Part shown: positions 1 to 9,876 of the stretch, piece by piece
How positions within the stretch are numbered: position 1 is the stretch's first letter
How the letters are laid out: each line of letters starts with the position of its first letter
Assembly: GCA_023957335.1 (NCBI GenBank)
Contig: JAMLHC010000001.1
Location: forward strand, 186,001-250,000
Source: Bacteroidota bacterium
Lineage (GTDB): Bacteria > Bacteroidota > Bacteroidia > NS11-12g > UBA955
DNA: 64,000 nt
Direction of reading: 5' to 3'
The notes under the pieces: generated by a model
Told to the model about the DNA's origin: nothing
Database searches by the model: none
The model's input: the letters and a program-made list of their open reading frames with translations, nothing else
Program-made: the position numbers and the translations under genes

Positions 1-843
1 AATATGAATGCTCAAGTAGGACTAACCAGTCCCGGCAATATCGGTGCTGACGTTTGTCACCTTAACTTGCACAAAACATTCTGTATTCCTCATGGAGGTG
101 GCGGTCCGGGTATGGGACCTATTTGTGTTGCTTCGCACCTAAAACCTTTCTTACCCGGACATGCCGTGGTGAGCACAGGGGGCGACAAAGGCATAGGGGC
201 GGTATCTGCAGCACCTTTTGGAAGTGCAAGCATTATTCTTATTTCGTATGCTTATATAAAAATGATGGGTGGAAACGGGTTGAAAAAAGCTACTCAGATT
301 GCAATTTTGAATGCTAATTATATGAAAGCCAGACTTGAAACAGCATATCAAACTGTGTATTCCGGCAAGAATGGATACTGTGCGCATGAATTTATTTTGG
401 ATATCAGACCATTTAAAGCAAATAGCGGTATTGAAGGCGAAGATGTGGCAAAGAGACTTATGGATTATGGATTCCATGCCCCCACCCTTTCTTTCCCAAT
501 TCCTAATACACTGATGATTGAACCAACAGAGAGTGAATCAAAAGAGGAACTTGACCGATTCATTGATGCCATGTTATCTATCAAAAATGAAATACAAGAA
601 ATTGAATCAGGACTAATGCCTAAGGAGGACAATGTATTAGTAAATGCACCTCACACTGCAAAATCAGTGATAGCAGACGTATGGGCACATGCATATAGTA
701 GGGAAAAAGCCGCATATCCGGCATCCTTTGTACTAAAAAATAAATTTTGGGCAACCGTTGCAAGAGTAAACAATACTTATGGAGACCGCAACCTCATTTG
801 TGCTTGTCCTCCTACTGAGATGTATGCTGAAATGAATTCCTAA
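1..843 (+). CDS. gcvP: Glycine dehydrogenase (P-protein), C-terminal part
   Basis: This is the 3' end of the pyridoxal-phosphate P-protein of the glycine cleavage system, which decarboxylates glycine and passes the aminomethyl group to lipoyl H-protein. The reading frame is open from base 1, so the gene starts outside the window. The visible part begins in the conserved segment [11 protein letters not shown] and contains the cofactor-binding lysine in LNLHKTF, followed by the glycine-rich [12 protein letters not shown] loop. The remaining 250 or so residues match the C-terminal domain, including the [19 protein letters not shown] segment and a normal end. The full protein is usually about 950 residues, so only the last 30 percent is present. 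Na+-NQR genes follow after 100 bases behind their own candidate promoter, so a shared transcript is not obvious. Confidence 0.96.
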   Translation, partial: NMNAQVGLTSPGNIGADVCHLNLHKTFCIPHGGGGPGMGPICVASHLKPFLPGHAVVSTGGDKGIGAVSAAPFGSASIILISYAYIKMMGGNGLKKATQIAILNANYMKARLETAYQTVYSGKNGYCAHEFILDIRPFKANSGIEGEDVAKRLMDYGFHAPTLSFPIPNTLMIEPTESESKEELDRFIDAMLSIKNEIQEIESGLMPKEDNVLVNAPHTAKSVIADVWAHAYSREKAAYPASFVLKNKFWATVARVNNTYGDRNLICACPPTEMYAEMNS

Positions 844-888
844 TCAATGCTTTGCCATCTAAGAGAAAACTATTTATCTAAATTCGAT

Positions 889-917
889 TTGCAAATTACA
901 GATTAAATTTAATTTCG
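889..917 (+). promoter_or_regulatory. Candidate promoter of the nqr operon
   Basis: A TTG at 889-891 is followed after 18 bases by TAATTTCG at 910-917, one mismatch from the Bacteroidota -7 consensus TAnnTTTG. It would start transcription near 924 and supports the ATG at 944 as start of nqrA. Pattern match only. Confidence 0.35.
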
Positions 918-943
918 TAGCGATTTAAAATAATGCTTTGAGC

Positions 944-2293
944 ATGTCTAAAACAATAAAATTAAGGAAAGGGTACGATATCAGATTGAGTGGTGAAGCA
1001 CCAAGATTTGAACAAACGAACTATCAGTCTAGGCTATTTGCAATAAAACCTCCCGATTATAACGGACTTACTCCCAGATTAATAGTTGAACAAGGCTCGG
1101 AAGTCAAAGCCGGTTCTGTCCTTTTTCAAGACAAAACAGACGAAACAATACAATTCACGTCACCGGTAAGTGGGGAGATTGTTGATATCGTTAGAGGGGA
1201 AAGGAGAGTCATTTTGGAAATCCTGATTTTAGCTGATTCAAAAAATGAATTTATTGATTTTGGGAAAGCAAACCCCAATGACCTTAGTTCAGAAGAAATT
1301 AAATCCAAACTATTGGCAAGTGGCTGCTGGACTTTGATGCGCCAGCGACCCTTTAATAAAGTTCCACAAACTCAACTTACCCCAAAAAATATTTTTATTT
1401 CAGGTTTTGACTCTGCACCCTTTGCAACCAATATTGAATATGCGGTATCCAATGAACTTGCCAATATGCAAACTGCAATTGATGCACTTAGAAAATTGAC
1501 TGATGGCAAAGTTTATTTAGGATTATCAACAGCACAAAAGCAACATAGCGTTTTTACAAAACTTAATGGTGTAGAGATTACCTATTTCGAAGGTCCCCAC
1601 CCGGCAGGAAATGTAGGAGTGCAAATTCACCATACCGCTCCTATCAACAAAGATGAAGTGGTCTGGACAATAAGCCCACAAGACTTAGTCACAATCGGTC
1701 GTTTGTTTAATCAAGGCATATATGACACCCAAAGACTTTTTTCAATTTCCGGAGATGTAGTTAGGAAAAAAGGATATTTCCGTTCGTATCTTGGAGCACA
1801 AGTGACAAAAGCGATTGAAAATAATCTTTTGAACGAACATGTACGCATTATCAGCGGCAATCCGCTTACAGGTACCAAAGTGAGTAGAGATGGATTTATC
1901 GGCACATTTCAAAATTCAATTTCTGTCATCGAAGAAGGAGACGAACCCGAATTCTTTGGTTGGCTATGCCCTACATACAAAAGACCTTCTCTCTCAAGAA
2001 CTTTTACCTCATTCATGCATCCTCAAGAGGAGTACCAAGTCAATACCAATATGCACGGAGAAGCGAGAGCATTTGTAATGTCGGGGGAATATGACAAAGT
2101 GTTACCCATGGATGTATTGCCATTACAATTTTTTAAAGCATGTTACACATTTGACTTAAACAATATGGAGGGATTGGGCATTTACGAAGTTGTTGAAGAA
2201 GATATTGCACTTTGCGAATTTATTTGCACTTCCAAAATGCCTTTGCAACAAATATTAAGAGAAGCCATTAATTATTTAGAAAAAGAGTCTTAA
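944..2293 (+). CDS. nqrA: Na+-translocating NADH:quinone reductase subunit A
   Basis: NqrA is the cytoplasmic, membrane-associated subunit of Na+-NQR, which oxidises NADH, reduces quinone and exports sodium. The protein starts MSKTIKLRKGYDIRLSGEA, the typical NqrA opening, and contains the lipoyl-like segment GSEVKAGSVLFQDK and the conserved FEGPHPAGNVGVQIHH region near the middle. I chose ATG 944 because the upstream TTG at 938 adds only two residues and lies close to the predicted transcription start. Length of about 449 residues fits the family. It is the first of six contiguous nqr genes, with nqrB only 5 bases downstream. The presence of NqrA and NqrF separates the operon from the related RNF complex. 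Confidence 0.97.
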   Translation: MSKTIKLRKGYDIRLSGEAPRFEQTNYQSRLFAIKPPDYNGLTPRLIVEQGSEVKAGSVLFQDKTDETIQFTSPVSGEIVDIVRGERRVILEILILADSKNEFIDFGKANPNDLSSEEIKSKLLASGCWTLMRQRPFNKVPQTQLTPKNIFISGFDSAPFATNIEYAVSNELANMQTAIDALRKLTDGKVYLGLSTAQKQHSVFTKLNGVEITYFEGPHPAGNVGVQIHHTAPINKDEVVWTISPQDLVTIGRLFNQGIYDTQRLFSISGDVVRKKGYFRSYLGAQVTKAIENNLLNEHVRIISGNPLTGTKVSRDGFIGTFQNSISVIEEGDEPEFFGWLCPTYKRPSLSRTFTSFMHPQEEYQVNTNMHGEARAFVMSGEYDKVLPMDVLPLQFFKACYTFDLNNMEGLGIYEVVEEDIALCEFICTSKMPLQQILREAINYLEKES

Positions 2294-2298
2294 AGACA

Positions 2299-3435
2299 AT
2301 GAAAGAGTTTTTTAGAAAAAAATTAGACATAACCCGTCCCTATTTTCAGAAAGGAGGCAAGTTCGAAAAACTTCGCTCCACATACGATGCATTTGCTACT
2401 TTTATGTTTGTACCGGGACACACAACAAGTTCAGGTACTCATATTAAAGACGGAATAGACTTAAAAAGAACAATGATGACGGTTATCATTGCTTTAATTC
2501 CTGCTTTGTTATTTGGTATGTGGAATGTGGGGCTGCAACATTATCGTGCGACAGGTGAGGAAGCTACGTTTATGATGCAATTCAACTATGGCATCATGAA
2601 AGTATTGCCCATTATTGTGGTTTCTTATGTAGTGGGTTTAGGAATAGAGTTTTTGTTTGCCCAACTCAGAGGTCATGATGTCAATGAAGGTTATTTAGTA
2701 ACGGGTATGTTAATTCCTTTGATTATGCCTCCCACCATTCCATTGTGGATGGTTGCAGTGGGTTCAGCTTTTTGTGTTATTATCGGAAAAGAAGTATTTG
2801 GTGGTACAGGGATGAATGTATTAAACCCTGCACTCACTGCCCGCGCATTTTTATTCTTTGCATATCCCGTATCTATGTCCGGAGATATATGGATTGCAGG
2901 CAGACCCGATGCCTACTCAGGAGCTACGGTCTTAGCTGACTTGGCATCATCTACCCCGGCAACATATTCAACATGGGATATCTTCTTAGGCACTATTCCC
3001 GGTTCAATTGGAGAAACTTCAACACTGGCATGTTTGATTGGAGCAGTCATTTTGGGAATTACCGGTATTGGAAGTTGGAAAATTATGCTATCAGTTTTTG
3101 CCGGAGGTTTCTTCATGGGAACATTGATGAATTTGATTCCCGGTGGAAATGCATTTATGCAGCTCCCTGCTTGGGAACACTTAATTATAGGTGGTTTTGC
3201 ATTTGGCGCTATTTTCATGGCTACCGACCCTGTAAGCGCATCTCAGACCGAACAAGGCAAAATTATTTATGGATTGCTAATTGGAATTCTGACTATCATG
3301 ATAAGGGCTTGGAACCCTGCATACCCCGAGGGAATGATGCTTTCCATTCTATTGATGAATGTGTTCGCCCCACTGATTGACCACTATGTTGTTGAAGCTA
3401 ATATTAAAAGGAGATTAAGCCGTGTCAAAGCATAA
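2299..3435 (+). CDS. nqrB: Na+-NQR subunit B (FMN/riboflavin membrane subunit)
   Basis: NqrB is the large integral membrane subunit that carries covalent FMN and forms part of the sodium path. The product of 378 residues has about ten hydrophobic segments. The flavinylation motif is visible as YSGATVLADL near residue 212, where the threonine takes FMN by phosphoester linkage in characterised enzymes. The N-terminal region PGHTTSSGTHIKDGIDLKRTM is typical. It overlaps nqrC by 14 bases, consistent with translational coupling. Flavin attachment would need ApbE flavin transferase, which is not in this window. Confidence 0.97.
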   Translation: MKEFFRKKLDITRPYFQKGGKFEKLRSTYDAFATFMFVPGHTTSSGTHIKDGIDLKRTMMTVIIALIPALLFGMWNVGLQHYRATGEEATFMMQFNYGIMKVLPIIVVSYVVGLGIEFLFAQLRGHDVNEGYLVTGMLIPLIMPPTIPLWMVAVGSAFCVIIGKEVFGGTGMNVLNPALTARAFLFFAYPVSMSGDIWIAGRPDAYSGATVLADLASSTPATYSTWDIFLGTIPGSIGETSTLACLIGAVILGITGIGSWKIMLSVFAGGFFMGTLMNLIPGGNAFMQLPAWEHLIIGGFAFGAIFMATDPVSASQTEQGKIIYGLLIGILTIMIRAWNPAYPEGMMLSILLMNVFAPLIDHYVVEANIKRRLSRVKA

Positions 3436-4159
3436 TAATTCATACATACTTGTTTTTATGATAACGCTGTCTGTATTTTCAGCTGTTATTCTTGCTTTCA
3501 TTTCTGAAAGCTTAAAACCCGCTCAAATTGCAAATATTGAGTTAGAAAAGAAAAAATCCATTTTGGGTACTTTTATTGATGTTTCCAAAATGTCAAAAGA
3601 AGAAATCAATGCCCTTTATGCAAAAAAAGTAAAAACCGTTGTAGTGTCTTTTGATGCTCAAAAACTTGATATAGACGAAGCCAGTATCAAAGTTTCTGAT
3701 GAGTATCGCAAGGATTTAAAAGACCGGAAGCTTCCTGTTTATGAAATCTTTAATGACAAAGGAGAAATAGAATATTCCGTTTTGCCATTTTTCGGGCATG
3801 GTTTATACGATAATATCTGGGGATATATAGCAGTTGAACCTGACATGAAAACTATCAAAGGTGTGGTATTGGATAACAAAGGGGAAACGCCCGGATTGGG
3901 AGCACGCATGTCCGAAAAGCAAATTGCAGACCGTTATCAAGGCAAAACCATTCGAGATGACATGGGCAATATTGTAACAATCGTAATGCAAAAAGGCGAA
4001 AAAGGCGGTGGAGAAGCAAGTATTAAAGCCTATGAGAATGACTCTCATAAGGTTGATGGGCTCTCAGGAGCAACCAATACAGGAAAAGGAATCAACAAGA
4101 TGTTTGAAGAATATCTTCAGGCATATTCAGGTTATTTGAATTCAAAATTAACAAAGTAA
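3422..4159 (+). CDS. nqrC: Na+-NQR subunit C (FMN-binding)
   Basis: NqrC is anchored by one N-terminal membrane helix (about residues 7-26) with an outer FMN-binding domain. The flavin attachment motif SGATNT is visible near residue 219, preceded by DGL, and the GETPGLGAR segment typical of the fold lies near residue 155. The length of 245 residues is normal. The gene begins inside the end of nqrB (14-base overlap) and ends 4 bases before nqrD, so the operon is tightly packed. Electrons would pass from NqrF through the membrane cofactors to the FMN of NqrC and on to NqrB. Confidence 0.96.
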   Translation: MSKHNNSYILVFMITLSVFSAVILAFISESLKPAQIANIELEKKKSILGTFIDVSKMSKEEINALYAKKVKTVVVSFDAQKLDIDEASIKVSDEYRKDLKDRKLPVYEIFNDKGEIEYSVLPFFGHGLYDNIWGYIAVEPDMKTIKGVVLDNKGETPGLGARMSEKQIADRYQGKTIRDDMGNIVTIVMQKGEKGGGEASIKAYENDSHKVDGLSGATNTGKGINKMFEEYLQAYSGYLNSKLTK

Positions 4160-4163
4160 AAAC

Positions 4164-4817
4164 ATGAGCACAGAAAGCGTACAACAAGCGATAAAACCAA
4201 AGTCTGAACCTCTGTTTAGCAAAAAGAACAGAAAATTATTATCCAACCCATTAGATGCAGACAACCCTATTACTGTTCAAATTCTGGGCATTTGTTCCGC
4301 ACTTGCCGTAACAGTTCAAATGAAACCGGCACTGTTTATGGCAGTGGGCGTTACTATTATTGTAGGGCTATCCAGCTTTATTATTGCGATTATACGCAAT
4401 ATGATTCCTAACAGAGTCAGAATTATTGTTCAATTAATGGTAGCGGCAACCTTGGTTGTAATTATTGACCAATTATTTCAAGCCTATGCCTATGATATTT
4501 CAAAACAACTTTCAGTATATATCAGTCTGATTTTGACCAACTGTATCCTATTAGGACGCATTGAAGCATTTGCGATGGGCAACAAGCCTTGGCCTTCATT
4601 GTTAGACGGTATTGGCAATGGCGCAGGCTATGGAGCCATCTTGATGATAACAGCAGTAATCAGAGAGTTGCTCGGCTCCGGTTCATTATTTGGCTATAAA
4701 TTACTCGGAGACAGTTATATAGGCAATGGTGTAATGATTTTGCCTGCTGGTGCTTGTTTTGTTATTGGATTAGTAGTCTGGATGCAAAGAGCAAGAAACG
4801 GCTACAGAGAAGATTAA
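4164..4817 (+). CDS. nqrD: Na+-NQR subunit D
   Basis: NqrD is one of two homologous six-helix subunits that together hold a membrane-embedded iron-sulfur centre. The two conserved cysteines are visible in ILGICSAL and LTNCILLGR, and the second lies in the usual LGRIEAFAMGNKPW block. The protein is 217 residues with a hydrophilic N-terminal tail of about 40 residues. It is followed 24 bases later by nqrE, its inverted-topology partner. Confidence 0.96.
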   Translation: MSTESVQQAIKPKSEPLFSKKNRKLLSNPLDADNPITVQILGICSALAVTVQMKPALFMAVGVTIIVGLSSFIIAIIRNMIPNRVRIIVQLMVAATLVVIIDQLFQAYAYDISKQLSVYISLILTNCILLGRIEAFAMGNKPWPSLLDGIGNGAGYGAILMITAVIRELLGSGSLFGYKLLGDSYIGNGVMILPAGACFVIGLVVWMQRARNGYRED

Positions 4818-4841
4818 TGTAACCCTTTAAAAGAAGAAAAA

Positions 4842-5459
4842 ATGGAAAGTATAATTTCAATATTTGTAAAATCGGTTTTTGTAGATAACATGATTTTTGC
4901 ATACTTCCTCGGGATGTGCACATATATTGCCATCTCTAAAGAAGTAAAGGCCGCATTTTCATTGGGCATTGCAGTCATTTTAGCATTGACTATAACAGTG
5001 CCTTTAAACTGGGTATTATATCACTACTTTTTAGCTGAAGGTGCACTTGCATGGACTGGGATTAAAGCTCTTGCCACGGTGGATTTAAGTTTTCTCGGAC
5101 TTATTACTTATATTTCTATCATTGCTGCCTTTATTCAGATGCTTGAAATGATAATAGAGAAATATTATCCTAGTTTATATAATACATTGGGAATATTCCT
5201 CCCCTTGCTGGCTGTTAATTGCGCAATTTTAGCAGGGTCCTTATTTATGGTTGGACGCCCATACAACCTTGCAGAAGCAACCGCTTATGGTGCCGGTTCG
5301 GGTTTTGGCTGGTTTTTGGCAATTACATCATTGGCAGCACTCAGAGAAAAGATTAAATACTCTAATGTACCGGCTCCTTTGCGAGGTGTTGGCATTACCT
5401 TTATCTTAATCGGTTTGATGGCTTTTGGTTATCTTAGTTTTATTGGTTTTACAATTTAA
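4842..5459 (+). CDS. nqrE: Na+-NQR subunit E
   Basis: NqrE is the second six-helix subunit, homologous to NqrD. The paired cysteines occur in [12 protein letters not shown] and [11 protein letters not shown], the positions known to bind the intramembrane iron-sulfur centre between D and E. The length of 205 residues is typical. The gene lies 24 bases after nqrD and 6 bases before nqrF, so it is almost certainly co-transcribed. Confidence 0.96.
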   Translation: MESIISIFVKSVFVDNMIFAYFLGMCTYIAISKEVKAAFSLGIAVILALTITVPLNWVLYHYFLAEGALAWTGIKALATVDLSFLGLITYISIIAAFIQMLEMIIEKYYPSLYNTLGIFLPLLAVNCAILAGSLFMVGRPYNLAEATAYGAGSGFGWFLAITSLAALREKIKYSNVPAPLRGVGITFILIGLMAFGYLSFIGFTI

Positions 5460-5465
5460 AAAATA

Positions 5466-6785
5466 ATGAACACTCTACTCAGTATAAATCCAACGCTTCT
5501 GGTCGTTAGTGTTGTTGTATTCTTAGCTATATTACTATTCTTAGTAATTCTGATACTTTTTGCAGCTAAAAAAATGGTGCAACAAGGAGATGTCAAGATT
5601 ACTATCAATGAAGAAAAGGAGATCAGCGTTCCTGCTGGAGGCAGTTTGCTCACAACTTTATCAAATGCCGGTATATACCTGCCATCTGCATGTGGAGGGA
5701 AAGGCAGTTGTGCAGAATGTAAATGTCAGGTAATGGAAGGAGGCGGATCCATTTTGCCAACAGAAACCGGACATATCAAACGCAAAGCGCAAAAAGAACA
5801 TTGGAGACTTTCATGCCAAGTAAAAGTAAAAAATGACCTGAAAATCCAAGTTGCGGACGAGGTATTTGGAATTAAGAAATGGGAATGTGAAGTGGTTTCA
5901 AATTACAATGTAGCTTCATTCATAAAAGAGTTTGTTGTTAAACTACCCGAAGGCGAAAATCTCAACTTCAAAGCGGGGGGCTATGTTCAGGTAGATGTTC
6001 CGGCTTGTGAAATTAATTATAAAGATATTGATATCACTTCTCATCCCAGAATGGGTAAACCTGCTGATGAATTTCGCTCAGAATGGGATAAGTTCAAATT
6101 ATGGAACTTAAAAATGAAAAATGACGAACCTATTTTCAGAGCTTATTCTATGGCTAACCACCCTGCGGAAGGCAATATTGTTATGTTGAATATTCGTATT
6201 GCTACGCCTCCTTGGGACAGAGCCAAAAACGGGTGGATGGATGTAAATCCGGGCGTTTGCTCTTCTTACGTATTCAGTAAAAAAGCCGGTGATAAGGTTA
6301 CAATATCCGGTCCTTATGGAGAATTTTTCATCAAAGAAACCAAATCAGAGATGATTTATGTTGGTGGTGGTGCCGGTATGGCTCCTTTGCGTTCGCATTT
6401 ATTCCATCTTTTCCATACACTAAAACAGACCGATCGCAAAGTTTCTTTTTGGTATGGAGGACGTTCTAAAAGGGAACTGTTTTATATTGACGACTTCAAA
6501 GCCATAGAAAGGGAATTCCCTAATTTCAGATTTTACTTAGTGCTTTCAGAACCGCTACCTGAAGATAATTGGAAAGTCAAAACGGACATAGACGACAGAG
6601 AAGGCGATGGATTTGTAGGATTTGTACATCAAGCCCTGATTAATAATTATTTAAGCAAACACAAAACACCCGAAGATATTGAGTACTATTTCTGTGGACC
6701 TCCTATGATGAATGCAGCTGTAGTTAAGATGACACAAGACTTTGGGGTTCCTGCCGAGAATGTTTCGTTTGACGATTTCGGCTAA
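5466..6785 (+). CDS. nqrF: Na+-NQR subunit F (NADH-oxidising, 2Fe-2S and FAD)
   Basis: NqrF accepts hydride from NADH. It has an N-terminal membrane helix (about residues 10-34), a plant-type ferredoxin domain with the cysteine pattern in [14 protein letters not shown] plus a fourth cysteine in RLSCQV, and a C-terminal FAD/NADH reductase module. That module shows RAYSMAN (flavin binding), [14 protein letters not shown] (nucleotide binding) and [10 protein letters not shown] near the end. The length of 439 residues is slightly longer than many homologues. It is the last gene of the nqr operon and is followed by a good terminator hairpin. Confidence 0.97.
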   Translation: MNTLLSINPTLLVVSVVVFLAILLFLVILILFAAKKMVQQGDVKITINEEKEISVPAGGSLLTTLSNAGIYLPSACGGKGSCAECKCQVMEGGGSILPTETGHIKRKAQKEHWRLSCQVKVKNDLKIQVADEVFGIKKWECEVVSNYNVASFIKEFVVKLPEGENLNFKAGGYVQVDVPACEINYKDIDITSHPRMGKPADEFRSEWDKFKLWNLKMKNDEPIFRAYSMANHPAEGNIVMLNIRIATPPWDRAKNGWMDVNPGVCSSYVFSKKAGDKVTISGPYGEFFIKETKSEMIYVGGGAGMAPLRSHLFHLFHTLKQTDRKVSFWYGGRSKRELFYIDDFKAIEREFPNFRFYLVLSEPLPEDNWKVKTDIDDREGDGFVGFVHQALINNYLSKHKTPEDIEYYFCGPPMMNAAVVKMTQDFGVPAENVSFDDFG

Positions 6786-6809
6786 AACCTAGCATACAAA
6801 CTTATACAC

Positions 6810-6836
6810 AAGCCGCTGCAAGTTCAGTGGCTTTTT
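6810..6836 (+). terminator. Terminator after nqrF
   Basis: AAGCCGCTG (6810-6818) pairs with CAGTGGCTT (6825-6833), with one G-T pair and a six-base loop, followed by a T-run. It lies 24 bases after the nqrF stop and closes the nqr operon. Confidence 0.8.
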
Positions 6837-6878
6837 CATTTACACAAATCCAATGCGTTGGATTAGTTTTGTGATGCA

Positions 6879-7601
6879 ATGTCAAATGCTTATTTTAAGT
6901 TTAAACAATTTGAAATCATTCAAATGGCAAACGCCATGAAAGTAACTACTGACGCTTGTGTACTTGGTGCATTAGCAGACTTATCCAACTGCAATCATAT
7001 CTTAGATATAGGAGCAGGAACGGGGTTATTAACCCTGATGCAAGCTCAAAAGAATTGCACATCTGCACAATTCTCCGCCATTGAAATCGACCATAATGCG
7101 TTCAACGAACTTAAATTAAACTGTAAAAACTCAAAATGGTCCAATCAAATCCATTGTATCAACCAAAATGTTAAAGACTTTGCCAATGATAGCAATAATC
7201 TACACAAATTTGACGGAATAATTTCTAACCCTCCATTTTTCAGTTCTGACTTAAAACCACCTTCTCGTTCTCGTTCCAACGTGAGACATGAAGAAGAAAG
7301 TCTCAGCATGGATGACTTATTGAATTGTGTCAACACTCTTTTAAGCAAAAACGGAAGACACTTCTGTATATATCCTACAAAAAGATTAGATGAGTTTAAA
7401 CGATTGATTTTAAGTTACAATCTTGTTTGTCATAACCTGATTTTTATAAAAAATAATAAAACTAAGCCGCCTCATCTATTCATAGCAGAAATCATGAGAA
7501 AAAATACTGACCAACCATACAAAACAACCGAGTTCATTATCAGAGAGCAAGATGTTTATAGCAATCAAATGAAGGAAACCATGCTGCCTTACTATTTATA
7601 A
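6879..7601 (+). CDS. trmN6: tRNA1(Val) A37 N6-methyltransferase
   Basis: This matches the YfiC/TrmN6 family, which N6-methylates adenosine 37 of valine tRNA with S-adenosylmethionine. The opening FKFKQFEI and the segment MKVTTDACVLGA are family hallmarks. The cofactor motif LDIGAGTGLLTL follows near residue 45, and the amino-methyltransferase motif NPPFF with the flanking SRSNVRHE lies near residue 118. The length of 240 residues is normal. A TAGTTTTG box at 6864-6871 ends only 7 bases before the ATG, so the message may have almost no leader, although no clear -33 element accompanies it. Confidence 0.93.
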   Translation: MSNAYFKFKQFEIIQMANAMKVTTDACVLGALADLSNCNHILDIGAGTGLLTLMQAQKNCTSAQFSAIEIDHNAFNELKLNCKNSKWSNQIHCINQNVKDFANDSNNLHKFDGIISNPPFFSSDLKPPSRSRSNVRHEEESLSMDDLLNCVNTLLSKNGRHFCIYPTKRLDEFKRLILSYNLVCHNLIFIKNNKTKPPHLFIAEIMRKNTDQPYKTTEFIIREQDVYSNQMKETMLPYYL

Positions 7602-7631
7602 AGGTTTACATTAAATTTTCACGCTTCATAG

Positions 7632-9350
<1,719 letters not shown>

Positions 9351-9359
9351 ATATTCTAA

Positions 9360-9782
9360 ATGAAAATTCTGATTCTGCACGGACCCAATCTGAACCTATT
9401 AGGCAAACGACAACCTGATGTGTACGGAACAACCGGTTTTGAAGAATACTTAGAAACACTTCGAACATCCTTCCCTACAATGCAAATAACTTATTTTCAA
9501 AGCAACCATGAAGGGGAATTAATTGATGTTATACAACAAAGTGTTGGCATTTATGATGGTGTCATTTTCAATGCAGGCGGATATTCTCATACTTCTGTAG
9601 CTATTGCGGATGCTGTTGCTTCAGTTTCAACCCCCGTGATAGGCATACATATCAGCAATATTTATGCGCGCGAAACCCAAAGGCATATTGACTTATTGGC
9701 TAAATACTGCATAGGAACTATCTCAGGACTGGGATTGCAGGGATATGAATTGGCATTAAGCTACTTTTTTAAAAATAAATAA
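9360..9782 (+). CDS. aroQ: 3-dehydroquinate dehydratase, type II
   Basis: AroQ converts 3-dehydroquinate to 3-dehydroshikimate in aromatic amino acid synthesis. The 140-residue protein shows the family pattern in order: LHGPNLNLLGKRQPDVYG with the catalytic tyrosine, FNAGGYSHTSVAIADA with the catalytic histidine, and IHISNIYARE for substrate binding. The small size is right for the dodecameric type II enzyme. It starts 9 bases after the ABC-F gene and faces the convergent cytochrome b fusion gene across 94 bases in which I see no convincing terminator. Confidence 0.97.
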   Translation: MKILILHGPNLNLLGKRQPDVYGTTGFEEYLETLRTSFPTMQITYFQSNHEGELIDVIQQSVGIYDGVIFNAGGYSHTSVAIADAVASVSTPVIGIHISNIYARETQRHIDLLAKYCIGTISGLGLQGYELALSYFFKNK

Positions 9783-9876
9783 GTAGTGCTACAAATAGTA
9801 ACTGATTGGCTTCGGTTTCGGTTTCTAAGAAAACAGATTCTAAACTTTCATAACAGCCAAAAATACCGACAACATT

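Noticed and set aside
944-6785. RNF complex instead of Na+-NQR
   Set aside because: NqrA and the NADH-oxidising NqrF are present, and no RnfB or RnfC ferredoxin-type subunits are seen.
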